From an uncultured Dysosmobacter sp. (GTDB taxonomy: Bacteria; Bacillota; Clostridia; Oscillospirales; Oscillospiraceae): a stretch of 64,000 nucleotides of DNA. The stretch spans positions 1-64,000 of the forward strand of contig NZ_CANRMB010000004.1 of the NCBI RefSeq assembly GCF_947631635.1, in the 5' to 3' direction. This document shows positions 52,038-61,076 of the stretch, piece by piece. A model generated the notes under the pieces. It made no database searches, was not told where the DNA came from, and worked only from the letters and a program-made list of their open reading frames with translations. The position numbers and the translations under genes were made by a program. How positions within the stretch are numbered: position 1 is the stretch's first letter; each line of letters starts with the position of its first letter.

Positions 52038-53441
52038 ATGTCTGACGAGACCAAGGAATTGAAAAAACAGCTTCTTTCCACAAAGAAGAACGGCTATGAC
52101 AGGGAAGGCGGGGTGGACACCGCTGCCATGGAGGCCTACTGCGACGGCTATAAGGCATTTCTGGACGCCGGAAAGACCGAGCGGCTCTGCGCCGCCGAGA
52201 CAGTCCGCCTGGCCGAGGAGCAGGGGTACAGGGCCTATGTCCGGGGCATGGATGTGAAGCCGGGGGACAAGGTGTATGTCTGTAACCGGGGCAAGGCGGT
52301 GATGCTGGCCCATATCGGCCGAAAGAGCCTGGCGGAGGGCGCCCAGATCGCCGCCGCCCACATCGATTCCCCCCGGCTGGACCTGAAGCCCAATCCCCTG
52401 TATGAGGACAGCGAGCTGGCCTATTTCAAGACCCACTACTACGGCGGCATCCGGAAATACCAGTGGGTGACCATTCCGCTGGAGCTTCACGGCGTGGTGG
52501 CCCTGAAGGACGGCACCAGCGTGACGGTGAACATCGGCGCCGGCGCGGGGGACCCCCGGCTGGTCATCACGGACCTGCTGCCCCACCTGGGGGCGGAGCA
52601 GAGCAAGAAGCCCCTGGCCAGCGCCATCCCCGGCGAGACGCTGAACCTGCTGCTGGGCAGCCGCCCCATCGGGGACGAGGAGGACACCGGCCGGGTGAAG
52701 CTGGCGGTGATGAAGCTGCTGCATGAGAAGTACGGCATCACGGAGGACGACTTCACCTCCGCCGAGCTGGAGGCCGTCCCCGCCGTCAGCGCCATGGATA
52801 TCGGCCTGGACCGCAGCATGATCGGCGCCTACGGCCACGATGACCGGGTGTGCGGCTACGCGGCCCTCAAGGCCCTGCTGGACCTGGAGGAGACTCCGGC
52901 CAAGACCGCCGTCTGCCTTCTGGCGGACAAGGAGGAGATCGGCTCCGACGGTGTGACCGGCATGCAGTCCGCCGCCTTCGACACCTTTATGGAGGACCTG
53001 TGCGAGGCGCAGGGCGTGCCTGTCCGGGTGTGCTTTGAGAAGTCCTTCTGCTTAAGCGCCGACGTGACGGCGGCCTATGACCCCGATTACGCGGACGTGT
53101 ACGAAAAGCGCAATTCCGCCTTTGTCAACTACGGCATCGGCCTGTGCAAGTATACCGGCGCCCGGGGCAAATCCGGCTCCTCCGACGCCGACGCGGAGAC
53201 GGTGGCCTACGTCCGGCGCCTGTTCGACGATGCGGACGTCGTCTGGCAGATCGCGGAGCTGGGCAAGGTGGACGCCGGCGGCGGCGGCACCGTGGCCATG
53301 TATATGGCGAACCGCAACATCACCACGCTGGACGCGGGCGTTCCCGTGCTCAGCATGCATGCCCCCTTTGAAACGGTGGCGAAGCTGGACTGCTACGAGA
53401 CCTACAAGGGCATGAAGGCCGTTTACCAGGCGGAGGAATAA
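52038..53441 (+). CDS. M18 family aminopeptidase
   Basis: A 467-residue zinc aminopeptidase of the aspartyl aminopeptidase/ApeB type. Metal and catalytic motifs: AAHIDSPRLDL, then GAYGHDDRVC, then LADKEEIGSDG with the catalytic Glu pair, and the late VLSMHAPFE. The ATG at 52038 sits 5 nt after GGAGGAG. Last gene of the long rightward run. Confidence 0.92.
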   Translation: MSDETKELKKQLLSTKKNGYDREGGVDTAAMEAYCDGYKAFLDAGKTERLCAAETVRLAEEQGYRAYVRGMDVKPGDKVYVCNRGKAVMLAHIGRKSLAEGAQIAAAHIDSPRLDLKPNPLYEDSELAYFKTHYYGGIRKYQWVTIPLELHGVVALKDGTSVTVNIGAGAGDPRLVITDLLPHLGAEQSKKPLASAIPGETLNLLLGSRPIGDEEDTGRVKLAVMKLLHEKYGITEDDFTSAELEAVPAVSAMDIGLDRSMIGAYGHDDRVCGYAALKALLDLEETPAKTAVCLLADKEEIGSDGVTGMQSAAFDTFMEDLCEAQGVPVRVCFEKSFCLSADVTAAYDPDYADVYEKRNSAFVNYGIGLCKYTGARGKSGSSDADAETVAYVRRLFDDADVVWQIAELGKVDAGGGGTVAMYMANRNITTLDAGVPVLSMHAPFETVAKLDCYETYKGMKAVYQAEE

Positions 53442-53505
53442 GCGGATCGGACAGAGCCTCCCAGGCTTTTGATATGGAGGCAGGCATTTGCTGAACAGGG
53501 CTGTC

Positions 53506-53679
53506 TCTTAGAGCCAGTTTAAAATCTCTCAATACGCTGTCTGCACCGATCTTTTCCCGCCATACTATGTCGTTTTTCCTCGACATACACAAAGTATGCC
53601 TTCGTCAAACCGCCTTCGTCTGGCGAAAAAATTCCGGCACATCCAGCATATTTCGAGATATGAAACAGGCTCTTAGAAA
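53506..53679. mobile_element. 174-bp MITE-like element
   Basis: Terminal inverted repeats TCTTAGAGCCAGTTT (53506-53520) and AAACAGGCTCTTAGA (53665-53679) agree at 13 of 15 positions. No coding sequence; an internal hairpin around 53563-53598 (CATACT...AGTATG). The ends resemble those of IS5/IS1182-type elements. It separates the M18 gene from the nitrilase region. Confidence 0.65.
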
Positions 53680-53770
53680 GGCGGCATTTTGATCAGCGCC
53701 ATCGGCATAGAAGCTTGTCTGGATCTATACACGCCTTGAGAGTATCGGGTATGCTGGCGATAGCTGCGGG

Positions 53771-53799
53771 ATGACATACTCTCGAGAGTATGCTATAAT
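53771..53799 (+). promoter_or_regulatory. Nitrilase-region promoter with an 18-bp palindrome in the spacer
   Basis: ATGACA (53771-53776), 17-nt spacer, TATAAT (53794-53799). The palindrome CATACTCTCGAGAGTATG (53775-53792) fills the spacer. A further half-site GAGAGTAT occurs about 35 bp upstream. This is a classic repressor operator position. Confidence 0.7.
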
Positions 53800-53985
53800 A
53801 ATACCATCCTAAGAGAAAAGGGGAAAACGCTAAAGAGGCGTTCCCGGAGGCCGCGTAAAATATTTTATAGTTTTTTCGCATTAAATACTTGACATTTGCG
53901 GCTGCGGGATGCGAATATGATAATGCCCCTGACAGGACAGATAACGGCCATAGAGAATCAGAAATTTGAAGGAGAGCATGAGCAA

Positions 53986-54903
53986 ATGAAAAGCATAAAA
54001 AATAGATGTAAGATTGCCGTTGTTCAGGCTGAACCGGTCATGTTTGATAAGACGGCGTGTATCGATAAAGCGCTGCTGCTGATCAATGATGCGTCAGCGC
54101 ACGGAGCTGAACTTATCGTGTTTCCTGAGCTGTTTATTCCAGGATATCCATTCGGCATGAATTTTGGATTCCGTACGGGAAGCCGGAGCACATCCGGCAG
54201 GCAAGACTGGAAACGGTATTATGACAACTCGATTTTGGCTGATGGCCCGGAAATGCAGCAATTGGCAGAGGCGGCAGTGAAACAGGGAATATTCCTCAGT
54301 ATAGGGTACTCTGAAAGGGATGCTGTGAACGGCACGCTCTACAACTCAAATGTGATGATCTCACCCGATGGGACTGTGCTTAATCATAGAAAGCTGAAGC
54401 CCACAGGAAGTGAGCGGGTCATTTGGGGAGATGCGGACAAAGATTTTTTCCCGATCATGGAAACGCCATGGGGACCAATGGGAAATCTGATATGTTGGGA
54501 GAGCTATATGCCGCTTGCAAGAGTTGCTCTCTATGAGAAGGGGATCTCTTTATATATCTCTCCGAATACCAATGATAATAAGGAGTGGCAGAACACGATT
54601 CGCCATATCGCAATCGAAGGACACTGCTATTTTATTAACTGCGATATGATCATCAGAAAATCATCTTACCCAAATGATCTGAATGAATATGCTGCGTTGT
54701 CAGATATTCCTGAAATCGCCTGTAGGGGCGGCAGTTGCATCATAGACCCGTTCGGACATCAAGTTGGAGACTGTATATGGGATGAAGAGGGCATCATATA
54801 TGCAGACCTTGATATGCAGGAAGTTCCGGCAAGTAAAATGGAGCATGATGTCTGCGGACATTATGCAAGACCGGATGTTTTGCATTTTAAATTTGAGGAT
54901 TGA
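53986..54903 (+). CDS. Nitrilase family hydrolase
   Basis: A 305-residue carbon-nitrogen hydrolase of the true-nitrilase branch. The catalytic triad is visible: Glu in VFPELFIPGYPFG, Lys in HRKLKPTGSERVIWG and Cys in NLICWESYMPLAR. The CWExxMPLAR form is that of nitrilases that convert R-CN to the acid and ammonia. AAGGAGA is 10 nt before the ATG at 53986. The gene is clearly AT-richer than the region, and it lies beside a MITE, which suggests recent acquisition. The distance of about 185 bp from the palindromic promoter leaves a long leader with hairpins. Confidence 0.85.
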   Translation: MKSIKNRCKIAVVQAEPVMFDKTACIDKALLLINDASAHGAELIVFPELFIPGYPFGMNFGFRTGSRSTSGRQDWKRYYDNSILADGPEMQQLAEAAVKQGIFLSIGYSERDAVNGTLYNSNVMISPDGTVLNHRKLKPTGSERVIWGDADKDFFPIMETPWGPMGNLICWESYMPLARVALYEKGISLYISPNTNDNKEWQNTIRHIAIEGHCYFINCDMIIRKSSYPNDLNEYAALSDIPEIACRGGSCIIDPFGHQVGDCIWDEEGIIYADLDMQEVPASKMEHDVCGHYARPDVLHFKFED

Positions 54904-54958
54904 AATAGCAGAACTCAATTTGCCGCTCTAGTCTGAATGGATTGGCGAAATAAAGTGT

Positions 54959-54998
54959 AAAACCGCCCGCCTCGTTTCAAGCGAGGCGGGCGGTTTTG
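54959..54998. terminator. Bidirectional terminator after the nitrilase gene
   Basis: A 14-bp stem (AACCGCCCGCCTCG) with a 7-nt loop and flanking A and T runs. Confidence 0.9.
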
Positions 54999-55133
54999 TG
55001 CGTGCTTAAAATTTCAACGCATGGCGTTGGCCTGTTGGCGGCCCTTTTTCGGGTTTTGTCATTTTGCCCACCATGGGCGGACAAAGGCGGCTTAGTTTCC
55101 CTGATTCCGACAAAAGAAATTTGGCGTTTTCGG

Positions 55134-55162
55134 TTGCGGCTCCGGTGAAATTGTGGTACCAT
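55134..55162 (+). promoter_or_regulatory. Candidate promoter of the ACT-hom-lysC genes
   Basis: TTGCGG (55134-55139), 17-nt spacer, TACCAT (55157-55162). Confidence 0.5.
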
Positions 55163-55203
55163 GAACGACGTGCAAAGACAAATGACCGTAAGAGGTGGAC
55201 GAA

Positions 55204-55644
55204 ATGGCAAGAGAAATTAAATATTACATTGTAGCGGCAGAGGCTCTGCCGGAGATCTTCATCAAGGTGGCGGAGGCCAAGCGCATGATGCAGACCGGCG
55301 AGGTGGACACGGTGGGCGCGGCCACCAAGCTGGCTGGGATCAGCCGCAGTGCGTTCTACAAATATAAGGATTCCGTGCAGCCCTTCAACGACATGAAATC
55401 GGAGCATATCATCACGTTCCAGGCCATGCTGAAGGACAACACCGGCGTCCTCTCCCGGGTGCTGGCGGTGTTCGCAAATTCCGGCGCCAACATTCTGACC
55501 ATCAACCAGAGCATCCCCACCAACGGATGCGCGGCGGTGACGATCTCCGCGGAGACCTCCGAGATGGCGGAGAGCCTGGAGCAGCTGCTCACGGACGTAT
55601 CCGCGCTGGAGGGTGTCATCAAGTTCGAGATCCTGGCAGGCTGA
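55204..55644 (+). CDS. ACT domain-containing protein (PheB/UPF0735)
   Basis: A 146-residue protein: an N-terminal helical part (TVGAATKLAGISRSAFYKYKD, HTH-like) and a C-terminal ACT domain (FQAMLKDNTGVLSRVLAVFANSGANILTINQ). This layout is the PheB/UPF0735 family, placed with homoserine dehydrogenase in many Clostridia and suspected to sense an amino acid. It starts the hom-lysC group; the ATG at 55204 follows AGAGGTGG. Confidence 0.88.
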   Translation: MAREIKYYIVAAEALPEIFIKVAEAKRMMQTGEVDTVGAATKLAGISRSAFYKYKDSVQPFNDMKSEHIITFQAMLKDNTGVLSRVLAVFANSGANILTINQSIPTNGCAAVTISAETSEMAESLEQLLTDVSALEGVIKFEILAG

Positions 55645-55656
55645 TGGAAGAGGGAA

Positions 55657-56856
55657 ATGGGTATGATACAGATCGCGATTATGGGCCTTGGCACGGTGGG
55701 GACCGGTGTTGCCAAGGTGGTGGAGGAAAATGCCGAGCAGATCCAGCATAAGCTGGGGGAGCCGCTGCGGGTAAAGACCGTCCTGGTCCGGCATTTGAAA
55801 GACGGCCCCTACCGCCATCTGATGACGGATGATTTTCAGAAGATCGAGGCGGACCCCGAGATCCGCGTGGTGGTGGAGACCATCGGCGGCGTGGGAGCGG
55901 CCTATGAGTATACAAAGCGGGCGCTGGCGGCCGGCAAGCATGTGGTCACAGCCAACAAGCAGCTGGTGGCGGAAAAGGGCTGCGAGCTGCTGGAACTGGC
56001 GAAGGCGCATGATGTCAGCTACCTGTTTGAGGCCAGCGTGGGCGGCGGCATCCCTGTTCTGCATCCCCTGACACAGTGCATGGCGGCCAACCGCATCGAC
56101 GAGATCTACGGTATCCTGAACGGCACGACCAACTACATCCTGACCCGGATGGTCCGGGCAGGCGCGACCTTTGCGGAGGCACTGGCGGAGGCCCAGGCCA
56201 AGGGATATGCCGAGGCGGACCCCACCGCGGATGTGGCGGGCATCGACGCGGGACGAAAGACCTGCATCCTGGCGGACCTGGCCTTTGGCCGCCAGGTGGA
56301 CCCGGAGCAGGTCCCCATGGAGGGCATTGCCGGACTGTCTCTGGAGGACGTGAAGATCGCCCGCCGGGCGGGATACCGGGTCAAGCTGCTGGGCCGTGCC
56401 CTTCGGCTGCCGGAGGGCGGACACACCGCGTATGTGGCGCCCCATCTGATTTCGGAGGAGAACCCGATCTCCAATGTGGAGGATGTGTTCAACGCTGTGA
56501 TGGTCCGGGGCAATGCCACCGGGGAGGTCATGTTTTACGGAAAGGGCGCCGGAGAGATGCCAACCGCCTCCGCCTGCGTGGCGGATGTGATGGAGTGCCT
56601 CCAGGCCAGCCCAAGACGGCAGGAGATCGGCTGGTCCGACAGCACCGAGGGCTTCCAGGACCCGGCGGAGCTGCGCACCCGCCACTATTTCCGCATCGCG
56701 GGGAGCCTTTCCGACGCGGCCGCGGCATTTGGAGACGTGGAGGTCCTCTCCGAAAACGGAGAGACGGCCTTCCTGACAGACGTCATCAGCGGACAGGACG
56801 CCGCGCGGCTGTCCGGGAAGCTGAACGTGCGGGCCTGCATGCGGGTGCTGGCGTGA
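55657..56856 (+). CDS. hom: Homoserine dehydrogenase
   Basis: A 399-residue enzyme reducing aspartate semialdehyde to homoserine. IAIMGLGTVGTGVAKVV is the NAD(P) fold; TANKQLVAEKG and GGGIPVLHPL the catalytic region; GILNGTTNYIL is the family signature. A short C-terminal part without a full ACT domain is present. An ATG two codons in (55663) is an alternative start. It precedes lysC by 79 bp. Confidence 0.94.
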   Translation: MGMIQIAIMGLGTVGTGVAKVVEENAEQIQHKLGEPLRVKTVLVRHLKDGPYRHLMTDDFQKIEADPEIRVVVETIGGVGAAYEYTKRALAAGKHVVTANKQLVAEKGCELLELAKAHDVSYLFEASVGGGIPVLHPLTQCMAANRIDEIYGILNGTTNYILTRMVRAGATFAEALAEAQAKGYAEADPTADVAGIDAGRKTCILADLAFGRQVDPEQVPMEGIAGLSLEDVKIARRAGYRVKLLGRALRLPEGGHTAYVAPHLISEENPISNVEDVFNAVMVRGNATGEVMFYGKGAGEMPTASACVADVMECLQASPRRQEIGWSDSTEGFQDPAELRTRHYFRIAGSLSDAAAAFGDVEVLSENGETAFLTDVISGQDAARLSGKLNVRACMRVLA

Positions 56857-56935
56857 TTCCCAAACGCTCCGGTCCCTGCGTATGATGGGGTGGAGGGCAA
56901 TGTCCAGACCAATCTGAAGCAAAGAAGGAAACACT

Positions 56936-58147
56936 ATGAGTTTGATCGTACAAAAATTCGGCGGCAGCTCTGTCAAGGATGCCCAGCGCATCCGCCATGT
57001 CGCCGGTATCATTGCGGAGACCTACCTGGAGGGCAATGATGTCATCGTGGTCCTGTCCGCCCAGGGCGACACCACGGATGACCTGATCGCCAAGGCGGAG
57101 GAGATCAATCCCCACGCCTCCAAGCGGGAGATGGATATGCTCCTGTCCACCGGCGAGCAGATCTCGGTGGCGCTCTGTGCCATGGCGCTGGAGGCCATGG
57201 GCCTGCCCTGCGTCTCTCTGGCGGCCTGGCAGGTGGGCATCCGCTCCACGAGTGTCCACTCCGACGCGCGCATCAAGCGGATTGACCCTGAGCGCATCCA
57301 GGCGGAGCTGGACCAGCACCGCATCGTTCTCGTCACCGGGTTCCAGGGTGTGGACCGGCAGGGCGATGTGACCACCCTGGGCCGGGGCGGCTCCGATACC
57401 AGCGCCGTGGCGCTGGCGGCGGCGTTCCGGGCGAAGCTGTGCCAGATCTACACCGATGTGGACGGCGTGTATACCACCGATCCCCGCATCGTTCCCAACG
57501 CCCGGAAGCTGGAGGAGATCACTTACGATGAGATGCTGGAGCTGGCGTCCCAAGGCGCCCAGGTGCTCCACAACCGCAGCGTGGAGCTGGCGAAGAAGTT
57601 TAGAGTGAGTTTGGAAGTCGTGTCCAGTTTGGAGAGAAAGCCCGGCACGAAAGTTAAGGAGGTCACCAAAGTGGAGAAAACCAATATCGCGGGTGTCGCA
57701 AAGGATACCAGTATCGCCCGGATCGCCCTGATCGGCCTGCAGCACAATCCCGGCGTCGCGTTTCAGGTATTCGACCTGCTGAGCAGGCATAACATCAACG
57801 TGGACGTGATCCTGCAGTCTATCGGCCGTGAGGATACCAAGGATATCACCTTCACCGTACACAGAAAGGACCTGGAGGACGCGGAGGATATCCTGAATGA
57901 GAACAAGGAGGCCCTGCGGTTCCACCACATCGAGTCTGACGAGCACATCGGCAAGGTGTCCATCGTGGGCGCCGGTCTGATGAGCAACTGCGGCGTGGCC
58001 GCCAAGATGTTCGAGGCGCTGTATGAGGCGGGCATCAACATTCAGATGATTAACACCTCTGAGATCCGCGTTTCCGTCCTGCTGGATGAGGAGGATGTGA
58101 ACCGGGCGGTCAAGGCCATCCACGCGAAATTCTTTGACGAGATATAA
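56936..58147 (+). CDS. lysC: Aspartate kinase
   Basis: A 403-residue aspartokinase, first step of the Lys/Thr/Met pathway. KFGGSSVKD (residues 6-14) is the kinase signature; GRGGSDTSAVALAAA and the YTDVDGVYTTDPR segment follow; two ACT domains (about 260-400) bind the feedback inhibitor. An internal ribosome site and GTG at 57671 point to a separate beta chain, as in B. subtilis aspartokinase II. Confidence 0.95.
   Translation: MSLIVQKFGGSSVKDAQRIRHVAGIIAETYLEGNDVIVVLSAQGDTTDDLIAKAEEINPHASKREMDMLLSTGEQISVALCAMALEAMGLPCVSLAAWQVGIRSTSVHSDARIKRIDPERIQAELDQHRIVLVTGFQGVDRQGDVTTLGRGGSDTSAVALAAAFRAKLCQIYTDVDGVYTTDPRIVPNARKLEEITYDEMLELASQGAQVLHNRSVELAKKFRVSLEVVSSLERKPGTKVKEVTKVEKTNIAGVAKDTSIARIALIGLQHNPGVAFQVFDLLSRHNINVDVILQSIGREDTKDITFTVHRKDLEDAEDILNENKEALRFHHIESDEHIGKVSIVGAGLMSNCGVAAKMFEALYEAGINIQMINTSEIRVSVLLDEEDVNRAVKAIHAKFFDEI
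57671..58147 (+). CDS. Internal in-frame start: aspartokinase beta (ACT) chain
   Basis: Inside lysC a perfect AAGGAGGT (57656-57663) lies 7 nt before GTG (57671), in frame at codon 246. Translation from it gives 158 residues that hold only the ACT domains. The alpha2beta2 arrangement with such an in-phase start is known for Bacillus aspartokinase II; here it is inferred from the ribosome site. Confidence 0.7.
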   Translation: MEKTNIAGVAKDTSIARIALIGLQHNPGVAFQVFDLLSRHNINVDVILQSIGREDTKDITFTVHRKDLEDAEDILNENKEALRFHHIESDEHIGKVSIVGAGLMSNCGVAAKMFEALYEAGINIQMINTSEIRVSVLLDEEDVNRAVKAIHAKFFDEI

Positions 58148-58182
58148 TAGAGATATCCAATATCAGATCATGCTGCCCGTTC

Positions 58183-58216
58183 AAAGCCCCGTGGATCCGT
58201 TCCCGCGGGGCTTTTT
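58183..58216 (+). terminator. lysC terminator
   Basis: AAAGCCCCG/CGGGGCTTT stem then TTTC. Confidence 0.75.
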
Positions 58217-58335
58217 CTGCCATTCCGGCAATTTCACCAGCAGCGGATCGAAATTCAAAATTGACCGTGCTATGATGAAAATGACAAACGAGGATTTGCG
58301 CCGGAGGAGAAATCAGAATATACAGGAGGCCGCCT

Positions 58336-59004
58336 ATGGATAAAGCCGGGCTTTTGGAGCTGATCGCCAGGATCAATACAAAGGATGAGCATTATATTGT
58401 AAGCACGGAAACGGCCAGCTGGAAAGCGCGCCGGGAGGCGGAGACCCTTACTGACCCGGCGCTTTTCCCCCTTCTTCAGGAAATTATTGAGGAACATGAC
58501 GGCAAGAAGAAAGACCAGCGCGAGATACGAAATGCCGCTTATTTCATTTTTGGCCGTCTGATGCAGGCGTCTTTTGAGGAGGGGGCATGCGCCTTTTTCC
58601 TGCAGCGGCTGGGTGCGGAAACGGATAAATATATCCTCAGCTCCATGTTAGACCGCGTGCATGACTGGTGGAGACTGGCAGGAAAAACAGTTCCTGCCGG
58701 CCTGGATATTTCCAACATTCTCACCTTGGCAAAAGAGGATCGCCGTCCAGTACGACACAGCGCCATCCGCGCTTTAGGCGCCTGTCCAAGAGAAGAGAGC
58801 AGGAATATTCTGCATGATTATCTCCTGCAGGAGGACGAGAAGGCGTATCAGTATGAGATCTATTATGCGAATATCGCGATGCAGGGCATCGGCGAACCAG
58901 AGGACATTCCTCTCTTGGAGCGATTCCTGAAAAGCCGCCGCCCGGACATAAAAATGACTGCCCAATACGCCATTCAGTTTATCCAAGAGCGGAACCAGTT
59001 CTAA
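58336..59004 (+). CDS. HEAT-repeat protein
   Basis: A 222-residue all-helical protein with HEAT-like repeats: REIRNAAYFIFGRLM, RPVRHSAIRALGACP, then GEPEDIPLLERFLKSRRPDIKMTAQYAIQF. These make a curved solenoid for protein binding. AGGAGG is 8 nt before the ATG. Role unknown. GC content is somewhat lower than that of lysC. Confidence 0.8.
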   Translation: MDKAGLLELIARINTKDEHYIVSTETASWKARREAETLTDPALFPLLQEIIEEHDGKKKDQREIRNAAYFIFGRLMQASFEEGACAFFLQRLGAETDKYILSSMLDRVHDWWRLAGKTVPAGLDISNILTLAKEDRRPVRHSAIRALGACPREESRNILHDYLLQEDEKAYQYEIYYANIAMQGIGEPEDIPLLERFLKSRRPDIKMTAQYAIQFIQERNQF

Positions 59005-59135
59005 AATTCGAGTTTTTGTTGTAGGGGCAGTTATCCGGTGGGGGGGGGAACTGCCCATTGGGTCATTTTGACAGAAAAATTGGAAAATAGAGCAGCAGCG
59101 GCACCGAAGGTAAAAGGGAGTTTTGGGATTTGAGA

Positions 59136-59164
59136 TTTACTTTGCCGCCGGAACATGCTAAAAT
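59136..59164 (+). promoter_or_regulatory. Promoter of the ACT-UPF0210 pair
   Basis: TTTACT (59136-59141), 17-nt spacer, TAAAAT (59159-59164) with TGC before it (extended -10). Confidence 0.65.
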
Positions 59165-59201
59165 AAATCAATTACGTTCCGTTTCATAAGGAGGAAGCTT
59201 C

Positions 59202-59471
59202 ATGAACGCTATCGTTACCGTCGTGGGCCAGGACAAGGTGGGCATCATCGCCGCCATCTGTATCCGTCTGGCCGAGTACAATGTCAATATCCTGGATATC
59301 TCCCAGACCATCCTCCAGGGGGCCTTCACCATGGTCATGGCTGTGGATGTCAGCAAAGCCACCGCCACGATCGGAGAGCTGGGCGCCGCCCTGGCGGAGC
59401 TGGGCAGCGAGATGGAGCTCTCCATCCGCATCCAGCGGGAAGAGATCTTCGACGCGATGCACAACATTTAA
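59202..59471 (+). CDS. ACT domain protein (UPF0237)
   Basis: An 89-residue single ACT domain of the UPF0237/GcvR-like family: VVGQDKVGIIAAICIRLAEYNVNILDISQ. It is 12 bp before the UPF0210 gene; the two families occur together in most Firmicutes and are thought to act as one unit with an unknown ligand. AAGGAGG precedes the ATG. Confidence 0.92.
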   Translation: MNAIVTVVGQDKVGIIAAICIRLAEYNVNILDISQTILQGAFTMVMAVDVSKATATIGELGAALAELGSEMELSIRIQREEIFDAMHNI

Positions 59472-59483
59472 GGAGGGGAGACC

Positions 59484-60842
59484 ATGCTCAACCAGAAGGA
59501 GATCCTCTCCACCATTGAAATGATCGACCAGCAGCATCTGGACATTCGCACCATCACCATGGGCATCTCCCTCCTCAGCTGCTGCGACCCGGACCCCAGG
59601 CGGGCCTGTGATAAGATCTACGAGAAGATTACCCGCTATGCCGAAAAGCTGGTCAGGACCGGCGAGGACATCGAACGGGAATTCGGCATCCCCATCGTCA
59701 ACAAGCGCATCTCCGTGACGCCCATGGCCCTGGTGGCCGGCGCCAGCGAGACCGGGGACTATGTGCCCTTTGCCCTGGCGATGGACCGGGCGGCCCAGAC
59801 CTGCGGCGTGAACTTCATCGGCGGCTATTCCGCCCTGGTGCAGAAGGGCATGACGCTGGCGGACGAAAAGCTCATCCGCTCCATTCCCGAGGCTTTGGCC
59901 CGGACGGAGCTGGTTTGCTCCTCCGTCAACGTGGGCTCCACCAAGGCGGGCATCAACATGGACGCCGTGGCCCTCATGGGCCGTATCATCAAAGACACCG
60001 CCGAGGCCACCCGGGACCGGGACGGCCTGGGCTGCGCCAAGCTGGTGGTGTTCTGCAACGCTGTGGAGGACAACCCCTTCATGGCGGGCGCTTTCCACGG
60101 CGTGGGCGAGGCGGAGAAAGTCATCAACGTGGGTGTCTCCGGTCCCGGCGTGGTCCACCACGCCCTGCAGGCCGTGAAGGGCCAGCCCTTCGACGTGGTG
60201 GCGGAGACAGTGAAAAAGACCGCTTTCCGCATCACCCGCATGGGCCAGCTGGTGGCCCAGGAGGCCTCCCGCCGCCTGGACACGCCCTTTGGCATCGTGG
60301 ACCTGTCCCTGGCTCCCACCCCCGCCGTGGGCGACAGCGTGGCCCGCATCCTGGAGGAGATGGGCCTGGAGATCTGCGGCACCCACGGCACCACAGCGGC
60401 CCTGGCCCTGCTGAACGACGCGGTGAAAAAGGGCGGCGTGATGGCGTCCTCCTCCGTGGGCGGCCTGTCCGGCGCGTTTATCCCTGTCAGTGAGGACGAG
60501 GGCATGATCGCCGCCGCCAAGGCCGGCACGCTCTGCCTGGATAAGCTGGAGGCCATGACCTGCGTCTGCTCCGTGGGCCTGGACATGATCGCCGTTCCCG
60601 GCGACACCCCGGCGGAGACTATCTCCGCCATCATTGCCGACGAGGCTGCCATCGGCATGGTGAACTGCAAGACCACCGCCGTCCGCCTGCTGCCCGCTCC
60701 AGGCAAGACCGTGGGCGGCACCATCGAGATGGGCGGCCTGCTGGGCAGCGCCCCGGTGATGCCGGTGCATCCCGAGTCCAGCGCGGCCTTTATCGCACGG
60801 GGCGGCCGCATCCCCGCGCCCATGCACAGCCTGAAGAACTGA
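59484..60842 (+). CDS. UPF0210 (DUF711/PFL-like) family protein
   Basis: A 452-residue protein of the UPF0210 family, remotely related to pyruvate-formate-lyase barrels but lacking the radical glycine loop. [26 protein letters not shown] and [22 protein letters not shown] are the family signatures. Its function is unknown; coupling to the ACT protein suggests control by a small metabolite. Confidence 0.9.
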   Translation: MLNQKEILSTIEMIDQQHLDIRTITMGISLLSCCDPDPRRACDKIYEKITRYAEKLVRTGEDIEREFGIPIVNKRISVTPMALVAGASETGDYVPFALAMDRAAQTCGVNFIGGYSALVQKGMTLADEKLIRSIPEALARTELVCSSVNVGSTKAGINMDAVALMGRIIKDTAEATRDRDGLGCAKLVVFCNAVEDNPFMAGAFHGVGEAEKVINVGVSGPGVVHHALQAVKGQPFDVVAETVKKTAFRITRMGQLVAQEASRRLDTPFGIVDLSLAPTPAVGDSVARILEEMGLEICGTHGTTAALALLNDAVKKGGVMASSSVGGLSGAFIPVSEDEGMIAAAKAGTLCLDKLEAMTCVCSVGLDMIAVPGDTPAETISAIIADEAAIGMVNCKTTAVRLLPAPGKTVGGTIEMGGLLGSAPVMPVHPESSAAFIARGGRIPAPMHSLKN

Positions 60843-60920
60843 AAAACGCTGCCGGGGCCATGCTTTCGGCCCCTTGATGTCTGCTTGCAGAGACACTGAT
60901 AGAAAAATCCGCTTCGGTCC

Positions 60921-60949
60921 TTGCGCATTCCGTGCGGATGTGCTAAAAT
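60921..60949 (+). promoter_or_regulatory. Promoter of the second MATE gene
   Basis: TTGCGC (60921-60926), 17-nt spacer, TAAAAT (60944-60949) with TGC before it. Confidence 0.65.
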
Positions 60950-61000
60950 CAGGATCATTAAAACCGGTGTGGATTTTTCGGCCTGCTTCAGGTCCTTTTC

Positions 61001-61039
61001 GCCACGCAATCATCCTGTTGGATGATTGCGTGGCTTTTT
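61001..61039 (+). terminator. Terminator in the leader of the second MATE gene (possible attenuator)
   Basis: GCCACGCAATCATCC and its complement with a TGTT loop, followed by TTTTT, lie between the promoter and the gene start at 61077. A smaller GGCCTG/CAGGTCC hairpin precedes it. Confidence 0.75.
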
Positions 61040-61076
61040 CCGCTAAAAATTCACACGGCATTCGCAGGAGGCGGGT

